A stretch of DNA of 24,877 bases from Saccoglossus kowalevskii (taxonomy: Eukaryota; Hemichordata; Enteropneusta; Harrimaniidae), in contig NW_003111692.1 of the NCBI RefSeq assembly GCF_000003605.2, positions 1 to 24,877 of the forward strand, in the 5' to 3' direction. The translations under genes and the position numbers were made by a program. Positions 12,423 through 22,643 of the stretch are shown here, one piece after another. The notes beneath the pieces are model-generated. The model ran no database searches, was not told the DNA's origin, and saw only the letters and a list, made by a program, of their open reading frames with translations. The first letter of the stretch is position 1, and every line of letters starts with the position of its first letter.

Positions 12423-12708
12423 ACCTCATAGATTCTAACATATCTGCTCATAGTGAAGGAATACCTCATAGATTCTAACATATCTCCTTATAGTGAATGG
12501 AATACCTCATAGATTCTAACATATCTGCTCATAGTGAATGGAATACATCATAGATTCTAAAATATCTCTTCATAGTGATTGGAATACCTCACAGATTCTA
12601 ACATATCTGCTCATAGTGAATGGAATACCTCATAGATTCTAACATATCGCTTCATAGTGAATGGAATACCTCATAGATTCTAAAATATCTGTTCACAGTG
12701 AATGGAAT
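12423..12708. repeat. Satellite segment, monomers 304-310
   Basis: A 40-bp A, C with 'ccttatag', A, pDa with 'gattgg', A(cacag), B, and Ea with a 'cacagtg' tail. It is one of five places where pDa is followed by A(cacag) rather than At. Confidence 0.78.
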
Positions 12709-13323
12709 ACCTCATAGATTCTAACATATCTGCTCATAGTGAATGGAATACCTCATGGATTCTAACATATCTGCTCATAGTGAATGGAATACCTCATAGA
12801 TTCTAACATATCTCTTCATAGTGAATGGAATACCTCATAGATTCTAAAATATCTGTTCATAGTGAATAGAATACCTCATAGATTCTAACATATCGCTTCA
12901 TAGTGAATGGAATACCTCATAGATTCTAACATATCTGCTCATAGTGAATGGAATACCTCATAGATTCTAACATATCTGCTCATAGTGAATGGAATACCTC
13001 ATAGATTCTAAAATATCTCTTCATAGTGAATGGAATACCTCATAGATTCTAACATATCTCCTCATAGTGAAGGGAATACCTCATAGATTCTAACATATCT
13101 GCTCATAGTGAATGGAATACCTCATAGATTCTAACATATCGCTTCATAGTGAATGGAATACCTCATACATTCTAACATATCTGCTCATAGTGAATGGAAT
13201 ACCTCATAGATTCTAACATATCTGCTCATAGTGAATGGGATACCTCATGGATTCTAACATATCTGCTCATAGTGAATGGAATACCTCATAGATTCTAACA
13301 TATCTGCTCCTAGTGAATGGAAT
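12709..13323. repeat. 15-monomer block matching 20464-21119, copy 1
   Basis: Monomers 311-325: A-A(catgg)-D-Ea(gaatag)-B-A-A-Da-C-A-B-A(catac)-A-A(catgg)-A(ctcctag). The first eight and last six agree with monomers 500-507 and 510-515, marks included. In the middle this copy has one C (with 'gaaggg') where the other has Ea(aatg)-P. It shows that block Q travels inside a still larger duplicated segment. Confidence 0.86.
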
Positions 13324-13365
13324 ACCTCATAGATTCTAACATATCTGCTTCATAGTGAATGGAAT
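13324..13365. repeat. 42-bp monomer with 'ctgctt' hinge (1 of 5)
   Basis: One extra T gives 'ctgcttcatag', combining the start of an A hinge with the end of a B hinge. The same 42-bp form occurs at 18492, 19764, 19888 and 20135. It is followed by H, C, and F with 'catac' and 'gaatgaaat' (a tail shared with monomer 1 of the window). Confidence 0.82.
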
Positions 13366-13570
13366 ACCTCATAGATTCTAACATATCACTTCATAGTGAA
13401 TGGAATACCTCATAGATTCTAACATATCTCCTCATAGTGAATGGAATACCTCATACATTCTAACATATCACTCCATAGTGAATGAAATACCTCATAGATT
13501 CTAACATATCTCCTCATAGTGAATGGAATACCTCATAGATTCTAACATATCTGCTCATAGTGAATGGAAT

Positions 13571-14062
13571 ACATCATAGATTCTAAAATATCTCTTCATA
13601 GTGAATGGAATACCTCATAGATTCTAATATATCTGCTCATAGTGAATGGAATACCTCATAGATTCTACCATATCTGCTCATAGTGAATGGAATACCTCAT
13701 AGATTCTAACATATCGCTTCATAGTGAATGGAATACCTCATAGATTCTAAAATATCTGTTTATAGTGAATGGAATACCTCATAGATTCTAACATATCTGC
13801 TCATAGTGAATGGAATACCTCATAGATTCTAACATATCGCTTCATAGTGAATGGAATACCTCATAGATTCTAACACATCACTCCATAGTGAATGGAATAC
13901 CTCATAGATTCTAACATATCGCTTCATAGTGAATGGAATACCTCATAGATTCTAACATATCTGCTCATAGTGAATGGAATACCTCATAGATTCTAACATA
14001 TCTCCTCATAGTGAATGGAATACCTCATAGATTCTAACATATCTGCTCATAGTGAATGGAAT
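13571..14062. repeat. 12-monomer higher-order repeat, full copy 1 (492 bp)
   Basis: pDa-At-A(ctaccat)-B-Ea(tttatag)-A-B-F(acacatc)-B-A-C-A, all units exactly 41 bp. The marks ctaccat, tttatag and acacatc occur together in this order in the copies at 13571, 14678, 16032 and 16729. Spacings between their ctacca sites (13665, 14772, 16126, 16823) are 1107, 1354 and 697 bp, i.e. 27, 33 (+1 bp) and 17 monomers. Region I at 5003-7011 has the same monomer order without these marks, so this subfamily was amplified later. Confidence 0.92.
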
Positions 14063-14267
14063 ACATCATAGATTCTAAAATATCTCTTCATAGTGAATGG
14101 AATACCTCATAGATTCTAATATATCTGCTCATAGTGAATGGAATACCTCATAGATTCTAACATATCTGCTCATAGTGAATGGAATACCTCATAGATTCTA
14201 ACATATCTCCTCATAGTGAATGGAATACCTCATAGATTCTAACATATCTGCTCATAGTGAATGGAAT
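14063..14267. repeat. 5-monomer short HOR unit pDa-At-A-C-A, copy 1
   Basis: 205 bp, a 12-mer lacking A-B-Ea-A-B-F-B in the middle. It directly follows the full 12-mer, and the two together form a 17-monomer, 697-bp compound unit. The same 12+5 arrangement occurs at 16032-16728. Confidence 0.88.
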
Positions 14268-14677
14268 ACATCATAGATTCTAAAATATCTCTTCATAGTG
14301 AATGGAATACCTCATAGATTCTAATATATCTGCTCATAGTGAATGGAATACCTCATAGATTCTAACATATCTGCTCATAGTGAATGGAATACCTCAAAGA
14401 TTCTAACATATCGCTTCATAGTGAATGGAATACCTCATAGATTCTAAAATATCTGTTCATAGTGAATGGAATACCTCATAGATTCTAACATATCTGCTCA
14501 TAGTGAATGGAATACCTCATAGATTCTAACATATCGCTTCATAGTGAATGGAATACCTCATAGATTCTAACATATCTGCTCATAGTGAATGGAATACCTC
14601 ATAGATTCTAACATATCTCCTCATAGTGAATGGAATACCTCATAGATTCTAACATATCTGCTCATAGTGAATGGAAT
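14268..14677. repeat. 10-monomer HOR unit lacking F-B
   Basis: pDa-At-A-B(caaag)-Ea-A-B-A-C-A, 410 bp. It is the 12-mer without F-B and belongs to the caaag lineage (copy 4 of the At-A-B(caaag)-Ea block lies at 14309-14472) rather than the ctaccat/tttatag lineage that flanks it on both sides. It is thus a mosaic insertion between two copies of the other lineage. Confidence 0.86.
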
Positions 14678-15045
14678 ACATCATAGATTCTAAAATATCT
14701 CTTCATAGTGAATGGAATACCTCATAGATTCTAATATATCTGCTCATAGTGAATGGAATACCTCATAGATTCTACCATATCTGCTCATAGTGAATGGAAT
14801 ACCTCATAGATTCTAACATATCGCTTCATAGTGAATGGAATACCTCATAGATTCTAAAATATCTGTTTATAGTGAATGGAATACCTCATAGATTCTAACA
14901 TATCTGCTCATAGTGAATGGAATACCTCAAGATTCTAACATATCGCTTCATAGTGAATGGAATACCTCATAGATTCTAACACATCACTCCATAGTGAATG
15001 GAATACCTCATAGATTCTAACATATCGCTTCATAGTGAATGGAAT
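14678..15045. repeat. HOR copy with ctaccat/tttatag/acacatc marks, truncated after nine monomers
   Basis: pDa-At-A(ctaccat)-B-Ea(tttatag)-A-B-F(acacatc)-B, then a switch to At-A-B(caaag) instead of A-C-A. The seventh monomer is 40 bp ('cctcaagatt', one base lost). The switch falls at a monomer boundary, as expected for exchange in register with the 41-bp unit but out of register with the HOR. Confidence 0.87.
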
Positions 15046-15414
15046 ACCTCATAGATTCTAATATATCTGCTCATAGTGAATGGAATACCTCATAGATTCT
15101 AACATATCTGCTCATAGTGAATGGAATACCTCAAAGATTCTAACATATCGCTTCATAGTGAATGGAATACCTCATATATTCTAAAATATCTGTTCATATT
15201 GAATGGAATACCTCATAGATTATAACATATCTGCTCATAGTGAATGGAATACCTCATAGATTCTAACATATCGCTTCATAGTGAATGGAATACCACATAG
15301 ATTCTAACATATCACTTCATAGTGAATGGAATACCTCATAGATTCTAACATATCTGCTCATAGTGAATGGAATACCTCATAGATTCTAACATATCGCTTC
15401 ATAGTGAATGGAAT
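15046..15414. repeat. At-A-B(caaag)-Ea(catattg)-A-B-H-A-B block, copy 5
   Basis: Pairs with 12054-12422 and shares the catattg mark. Ea additionally has 'catata', the next A has 'ttataac', and the H monomer begins 'ccacatag'. H (actt) stands where the partner has F (actc), a single T/C difference. Confidence 0.82.
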
Positions 15415-15742
15415 ACCTCATAGATTCTAACATATCTGCTCATAGTGAATGGAATACCTCATAGATTCTAACATATCTGCTCATAGTGAATGGAATACCT
15501 CAAAGATTCTAACATATCACTCCATAGTGAATGGAATACCTCATAGATTCTAACATATCTGCTCATAGTGAATGGAATACCTCATAGATTCTAACATATC
15601 ACTCCATAGCGAATGGAATACCTCATAGATTCTAACATATCTCCTCATAGTGAATGGAATACCTCATAGATTCTAACATATCTCCTCATAGTGAATGGAA
15701 TACCTCATAGATTCTAACATATCTGCTCATAGTGAATGGAAT
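15415..15742. repeat. Satellite segment, monomers 377-384
   Basis: A-A-F(caaag)-A-F-C-C-A. Two F monomers flank an A. The second has 'catagcgaat', adding a CpG. This separates the two HOR domains. Confidence 0.78.
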
Positions 15743-15949
15743 ACATCATAGATTCTAAAATATCTCCCTCATAGTGAATGGAATACCTCATAGATTCTAA
15801 CATATCGCTTCATAAGTGCATGGAATACACCATACATTCTAACATATCTCCTCATAGTGAATGGAATACCTCATAGATTCTAACATATCACTCCATTGTG
15901 AATGGAATACATCATGGATTCTAACATATCTCCTCACAGTGAATGGAAT
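15743..15949. repeat. Irregular patch of five monomers
   Basis: Monomers 385-389 carry clustered oddities: a 42-bp pCa with 'ctccctcatag' (extra base), a 42-bp B with 'cataagtgcatgg', a C starting 'acaccatac', an F with 'cattgtg', and a pC with 'catgg' and a 'cacagtg' tail. Adjacent 12-mers are almost free of such changes. The patch may be a relic less exposed to homogenisation, a block junction, or consensus error. Confidence 0.7.
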
Positions 15950-16031
15950 ACCTCATAGATTCTAACATATCTCCTCATAGTGAATGGAATACCTCATAGA
16001 TTCTAACATATCTGCTCATAGTGAATGGAAT

Positions 16032-16523
16032 GCATCATAGATTCTAAAATATCTCTTCATAGTGAAAGGAATACCTCATAGATTCTAATATATCTGCTCA
16101 TAGTGAATGGAATACCTCATAGATTCTACCATATCTGCTCATAGTGAATGGAATACCTCATAGATTCTAACATATCGCTTCATAGTGAATGGAATACCTC
16201 ATAGATTCTAAAATATCTGTTTATAGTGAATGGAATACCTCATAGATTCTAACATATCTGCTCATAGTGAATGGAATACCTCATAGATTCTAACATATCG
16301 CTTCATAGTGAATGGAATACCTCATAGATTCTAACACATCACTCCATAGTGAATGGAATACCTCAAAGATTCTAACATATCGCTTCATAGTGAATGGAAT
16401 ACCTCATAGATTCTAACATATCTCCTCATAGTGAATGGAATACCTCATAGATTCTAACATATCTCCTCATAGTGAATGGAATACCTCATAGATTCTAACA
16501 TATCTGCTCATAGTGAATGGAAT
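16032..16523. repeat. 12-monomer higher-order repeat, full copy 2 (492 bp)
   Basis: pDa-At-A(ctaccat)-B-Ea(tttatag)-A-B-F(acacatc)-B(caaag)-C-C-A. The pDa begins 'gcatc' rather than 'acatc', a mark also found at 17221, and has gaaagg. It differs from copy 1 by C for A at the tenth position and caaag in the ninth. Confidence 0.9.
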
Positions 16524-16728
16524 ACATCATAGATTCTAAAATATCTCTTCATAGTGAATGGAATACCTCATAGATTCTAATATATCTGCTCATAGTGAAT
16601 GGAATACCTCATAGATTCTAACATATCTGCTCATAGTGAATGGAATACCTCATAGATTCTAACATATCTCCTCATAGTGAATGGAATACCTCATAGATTC
16701 TAACATATCTGCTCATAGTGAATGGAAT
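16524..16728. repeat. 5-monomer short HOR unit pDa-At-A-C-A, copy 2
   Basis: 205 bp, same composition as 14063-14267. With the preceding 12-mer it makes the second 697-bp compound unit, immediately followed by another full 12-mer. Confidence 0.88.
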
Positions 16729-17220
16729 ACATCATAGATTCTAAAATATCTCTTCATAGTGAATGGAATACCTCATAGATTCTAATATATCTGCTCATAG
16801 TGAATGGAATACCTCATAGATTCTACCATATCTGCTCATAGTGAATGGAATACCTCATAGATTCTAACATATCGCTTCATAGTGAATGGAATACCTCATA
16901 GATTCTAAAATATCTGTTTATAGTGAATGGAATACCTCATAGATTCTAACATATCTGCTCATAGTGAATGGAATACCTCATAGATTCTAACATATCGCTT
17001 CATAGTGAATGGAATACCTCATAGATTCTAACACATCACTCCATAGTGAATGGAATACCTCATAGATTCTAACATATCGCTTCATAGTGAATGGAATACC
17101 TCATAGATTCTAACATATCTGCTCATAGTGAATGGAATACCTCATAGATTCTAACATATCTCCTCATAGTGAATGGAATACCTCATAGATTCTAACATAT
17201 CTGCTCATAGTGAATGGAAT
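16729..17220. repeat. 12-monomer higher-order repeat, full copy 3 (492 bp)
   Basis: pDa-At-A(ctaccat)-B-Ea(tttatag)-A-B-F(acacatc)-B-A-C-A, in the same order and with the same three marks as copy 1. It is followed at 17221 by pDa ('gcatc') -At-A, the start of a further unit that breaks off at 17344 into block T. Confidence 0.92.
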
Positions 17221-17343
17221 GCATCATAGATTCTAAAATATCTCTTCATAGTGAATGGAATACCTCATAGATTCTAATATATCTGCTCATAGTGAATGGA
17301 ATACCTCATAGATTCTAACATATCTGCTCATAGTGAATGGAAT

Positions 17344-18040
17344 ACCTCATAGATTCTAACATATCTCCTCATAGTGAATGGAATACCTCATAGATTCTAA
17401 CATATCGCTTCATAGTGAATGGAATACCTCATAGATTCTAACATATCTGCTCATAGTGAATGGAATACCTCATAGATTCTAACATATCTCCTCATAATGA
17501 ATGGAATACCTCATAGATTCTAACATATCTGCTCATAGTGAATGGAATACCTCATAGATTCTAACATATCTCTTCATAGTGAATGGAATACCTCATAGAT
17601 TCTAAAATATCTGTTCATAATGAATGGAATACCTCATAGATTCTAACATATCTCCTCATAGTGAATGGAATACCTCATAGATTCTAACATATCTGCTCAT
17701 AGTGAATGGAATACCTCATAGATTCTAAAATATCTCTTCATAGTGAATGGAATACCTCATAGATTCTAACATATCTGCTCATAGTGAATGGAATACCTCA
17801 TAGATTCTAACATATCTGCTCATAGTGAATGGAATACCTCATAGATTCTAACATATCTCTTCATAGTGAATGGAATACCTCATAGATTCTAACATATCTC
17901 CTCATAGTGAATGGAATACATCATAGATTCTAACATATCTCCTCATAGTGAATGGAATACCTCATAGATTCTAACATATCTCCTCATAGTGAATGGAATA
18001 CCTCATAGATTCTAACATATCTCTTCATAGTGAATGGAAT
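17344..18040. repeat. 17-monomer block T, copy 1 (matches 24161-24857)
   Basis: Monomers 424-440: C-B-A-C-A-D-Ea(aatg)-C-A-Da-A-A-D-C-pC-C-D, 697 bp. The copy at the window's right edge has the same order except for two units: P for C at the eighth, and B for Da at the tenth. The downstream copy is cut by the window end, so the duplication may be longer. Confidence 0.86.
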
Positions 18041-18861
18041 ACCTCATAGATTCTAACATATCTGCTCATAGTGAATGGAATACCTCATAGATTCTAACAT
18101 ATCTCTTCATAGTGAATGGAATACCTCATAGATTCTAACATATCTGCTCATAGTGAATGGAATACCTCATAGATTCTAACATATCTCCTCATAGTGAATG
18201 GAATACCTCATAGATTCTAACATATCACTCCATAGTGAATGGAATACCTCATAGATTCTAACATATCACTCCATAGTGAATGGAATACCTCATAGATTCT
18301 AACATATCACTCCATAGTGAATGGAATACCTCATAGATTCTAACATATCTGCTCATAGTAAATGGAATACCTCATACATTCTAACATATCTTCTCATAGT
18401 GAATGGAATACCTCATAGATTCTAACATATCGCTTCAAAGTGAATGGAATACCTCATAGATTCTAACATATCTCCCCATAGTGAATGGAATACCTCATAG
18501 ATTCTAACATATCTGCTTCATAGTGAATGGAATACCTCATAGATTCTAACATATCTGCTCATGGTGAATGGAATACCTCATAGATTCTAACATATCTCCT
18601 CATAGTGAATGGAATACCTCATAGATTCTAACATATCTGCTCATAGTGAATGGAATACCTCATAGATTCTAACATATCTGCTCATAGTGAATGGAATACC
18701 TCATAGATTCTAACATATCTCCTCATAGTGAATGGAATACCTCATAGATTCTAACATATCTGCTCATAGTGAATGGAATACCTCATAGATTCTAACATAT
18801 CTCTTCATAGTGAATGGAATACCTCATAGATTCTAAAATATCTGTTCATAATGAATGGAAT
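18041..18861. repeat. Satellite segment, monomers 441-460, with an F triplet and a 42-bp unit
   Basis: Monomers 445-447 (18205-18327) are three F units in a row, the only such run, pointing to local amplification of a single monomer. Then an A with 'taaat', a 'ttct' hinge monomer with 'catac', a B with 'caaagtg', P, and a 42-bp 'ctgctt' unit at 18492-18533 followed by A(catggtg). Ends D-Ea(aatg), leading into block S. Confidence 0.8.
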
Positions 18862-19230
18862 ACCTCATAGATTCTAACATATCTCCCCATAGTGAATGGA
18901 ATAGCTCATAGATTCTAACATATCTGCTCATAGTGAAAGGAATACCTCGTAGATTCTAACATATCGCTTCATAGTGAATGGAATACCTCATAGATTCTAA
19001 CATATCTGTTCATAGTGAATGGAATACCTCATAGATTCTAACATATCTGCTCATAGTGAATGGAATACCTCATGGATTCTAACATATCTGCTCATAGTGA
19101 ATGGAATACCTCATAGATTCTAACATATCTGCTCATAGTGAATGGAATACCTCATAGATTCTAACATATCGCTTCATAGTGAATGGAATACCTCATAGAT
19201 TCTAACATATCTCCTCATAGTGAATGGAAT
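18862..19230. repeat. Block S copy 2: P-A(gaaagg)-B(ctcgtag)-E-A-A(catgg)-A-B-C
   Basis: Monomers 461-469 match 104-112 at 4226-4594. The A(gaaagg) monomer here starts 'agctc', and the fourth unit is E with a normal 'aacat', one of only about three E monomers lacking the linked 'aaaat'. Confidence 0.87.
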
Positions 19231-19312
19231 ACCTCATAGATTCTAACATATCTGCTCATAGTGAATGGAATACCTCATAGATTCTAACATATCTGCTCAT
19301 AGTGAATGGAAT

Positions 19313-19640
19313 ACATCATAGATTCTAAAATATCTCTTCATAGTAAATGGAATACCTCATAGATTCTAATATATCTGCTCATAGTGAATGGAATACCTCA
19401 TAGATTCTAACATATCGCTTCATAGTGAATGGAATACCTCATAGATTCTAACACATCACTCCATAGTGAATGGAATACCTCATAGATTCTAACATATCGC
19501 TTCATAGTGAATGGAATACCTCATAGATTCTAACATATCTGCTCATAGTGAATGGAATACCTCATAGATTCTAACATATCTCCTCATAGTGAATGGAATA
19601 CCTCATAGATTCTAACATATCTGCTCATAGTGAATGGAAT
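19313..19640. repeat. 8-monomer HOR unit lacking A-B-Ea-A
   Basis: pDa-At-B-F(acacatc)-B-A-C-A, 328 bp, followed by another pDa-At at 19641. The acacatc mark places it in the same lineage as the 12-mers at 13571-17220, with four internal monomers removed exactly at unit boundaries. Confidence 0.84.
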
Positions 19641-20463
19641 ACATCATAGATTCTAAAATATCTCTTCATAGTGAATGGAATACCTCATAGATTCTAATAT
19701 ATCTGCTCATAGTGAATGGAATACCTCATAGATTCTAACATATCTCCTCATAGTGAATGGAATACCTCATAGATTCTAACATATCTGCTTCATAGTGAAT
19801 GGAATACCTCATAGATTCTAACATATCTGCTCATAGTGAATGGAATACCTCATAGATTCTAACATATCGCTTCATAGTGAATGGAATACCTCATAGATTC
19901 TAACATATCTGCTTCATAGTGAATGGAATACCTCATAGATTCTAACATATCTGCTCATAGTGAATGGAATACCTCATAGATTCTAACATATCGCTTCATA
20001 GTGAATGGAATACCTCATAGATTCTAACATATCTCCTCATAGTGAATGGAATACCTCATAGATTCTAACATATCTGCTCATAGTGAATGGAATACCTCAT
20101 AGATTCTAACATATCTCTTCATAGTGAATGGAATACCTCATAGATTCTAACATATCTGCTTCATAGTGAATGGAATACCTCATAGATTCTAACATATCTG
20201 CTCATAGTGAATGGAATACCTCATAGATTCTAACATATCGCTTCATAGTGAATGGAATACCTCATAGATTCTAAAATATCTGTTCATAGTGAATGGAATA
20301 CCACATAGATTCTAACATATCTGCTCATAGTGAATGGAATACCTCATAGATTCTAACATATCTGCTCATAGTGAATGGAATACCTCATAGATTCTAACAT
20401 ATCGCTTCATAGTGAATGGAATACCTCATAGATTCTAACATATCACTCCATAGTGAATGGAAT
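19641..20463. repeat. Segment with three A42-A-B triplets, monomers 480-499
   Basis: After pDa-At-C come 42-bp 'ctgctt' monomers at 19764, 19888 and 20135, each followed by A then B. The triplets at 19764 and 19888 are tandem with a 124-bp period; the third follows after C-A-D. The extra T is therefore being copied as part of a three-monomer unit. Ends Ea-A(ccacatag)-A-B-F. Confidence 0.84.
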
Positions 20464-21119
20464 ACCTCATAGATTCTAACATATCTGCTCATAGTGAATG
20501 GAATACCTCATGGATTCTAACATATCTGCTCATAGTGAATGGAATACCTCATAGATTCTAACATATCTCTTCATAGTGAATGGAATACCTCATAGATTCT
20601 AAAATATCTGTTCATAGTGAATAGAATACCTCATAGATTCTAACATATCGCTTCATAGTGAATGGAATACCTCATAGATTCTAACATATCTGCTCATAGT
20701 GAATGGAATACCTCATAGATTCTAACATATCTGCTCATAGTGAATGGAATACCTCATAGATTCTAAAATATCTCTTCATAGTGAATGGAATACCTCATAG
20801 ATTCTAAAATATCTGTTCATAATGAATGGAATACCTCATAGATTCTAACATATCTCCCCATAGTGAATGGAATACCTCATAGATTCTAACATATCTGCTC
20901 ATAGTGAATGGAATACCTCATAGATTCTAACATATCGCTTCATAGTGAATGGAATACCTCATACATTCTAACATATCTGCTCATAGTGAATGGAATACCT
21001 CATAGATTCTAACATATCTGCTCATAGTGAATGGAATACCTCATGGATTCTAACATATCTGCTCATAGTGAATGGAATACCTCATAGATTCTAACATATC
21101 TGCTCCTAGTGAATGGAAT
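20464..21119. repeat. 16-monomer block containing block Q copy 3 (matches 12709-13323)
   Basis: Monomers 500-515: A-A(catgg)-D-Ea(gaatag)-B-A-A-Da-Ea(aatg)-P-A-B-A(catac)-A-A(catgg)-A(ctcctag). The last eight (20792-21119) repeat 2872-3199 with all five marks. The whole repeats 12709-13323 apart from Ea-P versus C in the middle. It links three places in the window. Confidence 0.88.
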
Positions 21120-21857
21120 ACCTCATAGATTCTAACATATCGCTTCATAGTGAATGGAATACCTCATAGATTCTAACATATCTCCTCATAGTGAATGGAA
21201 TACCTCATAGATTCTAACATATCTGCTCATAGTGAATGGAATACCTCATAGATTCTAACATATCTCTTCATAGTGATTGGAATAGCTCATAGATTCTAAA
21301 ATATCTGTTCATAGTGAATGGAATACCTCATAGATTCTAACATATCGCTTCATAGTGAATGGAATACATCATAGATTCTAACATATCTCCTCATAGTGAA
21401 TGGAATACCTCATAGATTCTAACATATCTCCTCATAGTGAATGGAATACCTCATAGATTCTAACATATCTGCTCATAGTGAATGGAATACCTCATAGATT
21501 CTAACATATCTCTTCATAGTGAATGGAATACCTCATAGATTCTAAAATATCTGTTCATAGTGAATGGAATACCTCATAGATTCTAAAATATCTGTTCATA
21601 ATGAATGGAATACCTCATAGATTTTAACATATCTCCCCATAGTGAATGGAATACCTCATAGATTCTAACATATCTGCTCATAGTGAATGGAATACCTCAT
21701 AGATTCTAACCTATCTGCTCATAGTGAATGGAATACCTCATAGATTCTAACATATCTCTTCATAGTGAATGGAAAACCTCATAGATTCTAAAATATCTGT
21801 TCATAGTGAATGGAATACCTCATAGATTCTAACATATCTGCTCATAGTGAATGGAAT
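21120..21857. repeat. Satellite segment, monomers 516-533
   Basis: B-C-A-D(gattgg)-Ea(agctc)-B-pC-C-A-D-Ea-Ea(aatg)-P(attttaac)-A-A(cctatc)-D-Ea(aacctc)-A. The D(gattgg)-Ea(agctc)-B trio matches 3405-3528 but without the indels there. Two Ea monomers in a row occur only here. Confidence 0.8.
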
Positions 21858-22026
21858 ACCTCATAGATTCATAACATATCTCTCATAGTAAATGAAATAC
21901 CTCATAGATTCTAACATATCTGCTCATAGTGAAATGGAATACATCATAAGATTTTTAAAATATCTCTTTCATAGTGAATGGAATACCTCATAGATTCTAA
22001 ATATATCTGCTCATAGTGAATGGAAT
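21858..22026. repeat. Indel-rich patch of four consecutive monomers
   Basis: Monomers 534-537: 'attcataac' with an inserted A and a shortened hinge plus 'taaatgaaat'; 'gaaatgg' (extra A); 'cataagattttt' with 'ctcttt' (three extra bases, 44 bp); and 'ctaaatatat' (extra A). Elsewhere only about 3 in 100 monomers change length. Most additions lengthen A or T runs. The underlying order (C-A-pDa-At) is normal. This looks like poorly polished consensus or a low-quality join, though real decay cannot be excluded. Confidence 0.75.
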
Positions 22027-22559
22027 ACCTCATAGATTCTAACATATCTGCTCATAGTGAATGGAATACCTCATAGATTCTAACATATCTCCTCATAGTG
22101 AATGGAATACCTCATAGATTCTAACATATCTGCTCATAGTGAATAGAATACATCATAGATTCTAAAATATCTCTTCATAGTGAATGGAATACCTCATAGA
22201 TTCTAACATATCTGCTCATAGTGAATGGAATACGTCATAGATTCTAACATATCGCTTCATAGTGAATGGAATACCTCATAGATTCTAAAATATCTGTTCA
22301 TAGTGAATGGAATACCTCATAGATTCTAACATATCTGCTCATAGTGAATGGAATACCTCATAGATTCTAACATATCGCTTCATAGTGAATGGAATACCTC
22401 AAAGATTCTAACATATCGCTTCATAGTGAATGGAATACCTCATAGATTCTAAAATATCTGTTCATAGTGAATGGAATACCTCATAGATTCTAACATATCT
22501 GCTCATAGTGAATGGAATACCTCATAGATTCTAACATATCGCTTCATAGTGAATGGAAT
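22027..22559. repeat. Satellite segment, monomers 538-550
   Basis: A-C-A(gaatag)-pDa-A-B(acgtc)-Ea-A-B-B(caaag)-Ea-A-B. The B-Ea-A-B group is repeated back to back, giving the only B-B neighbour pair I found. Confidence 0.8.
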
Positions 22560-22643
22560 ACCTCATAGATTCTAACATATCACTCCCTTGTGGGATGGAA
22601 TACCTCATAGATTCTAACATATCTGCTCATAGTGAATCGGAAT
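22560..22643. repeat. Two irregular monomers, one with a scrambled hinge
   Basis: Monomers 551-552, both 42 bp. The first, an F, reads 'cactcccttgtgggatgg' where 'cactccatagtgaatgg' is expected: five or more changes in under 20 bases, the most divergent stretch in the window. The second has 'gaatcgg' with an inserted C. It lies 0.5 kb from the indel-rich patch. Confidence 0.75.
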
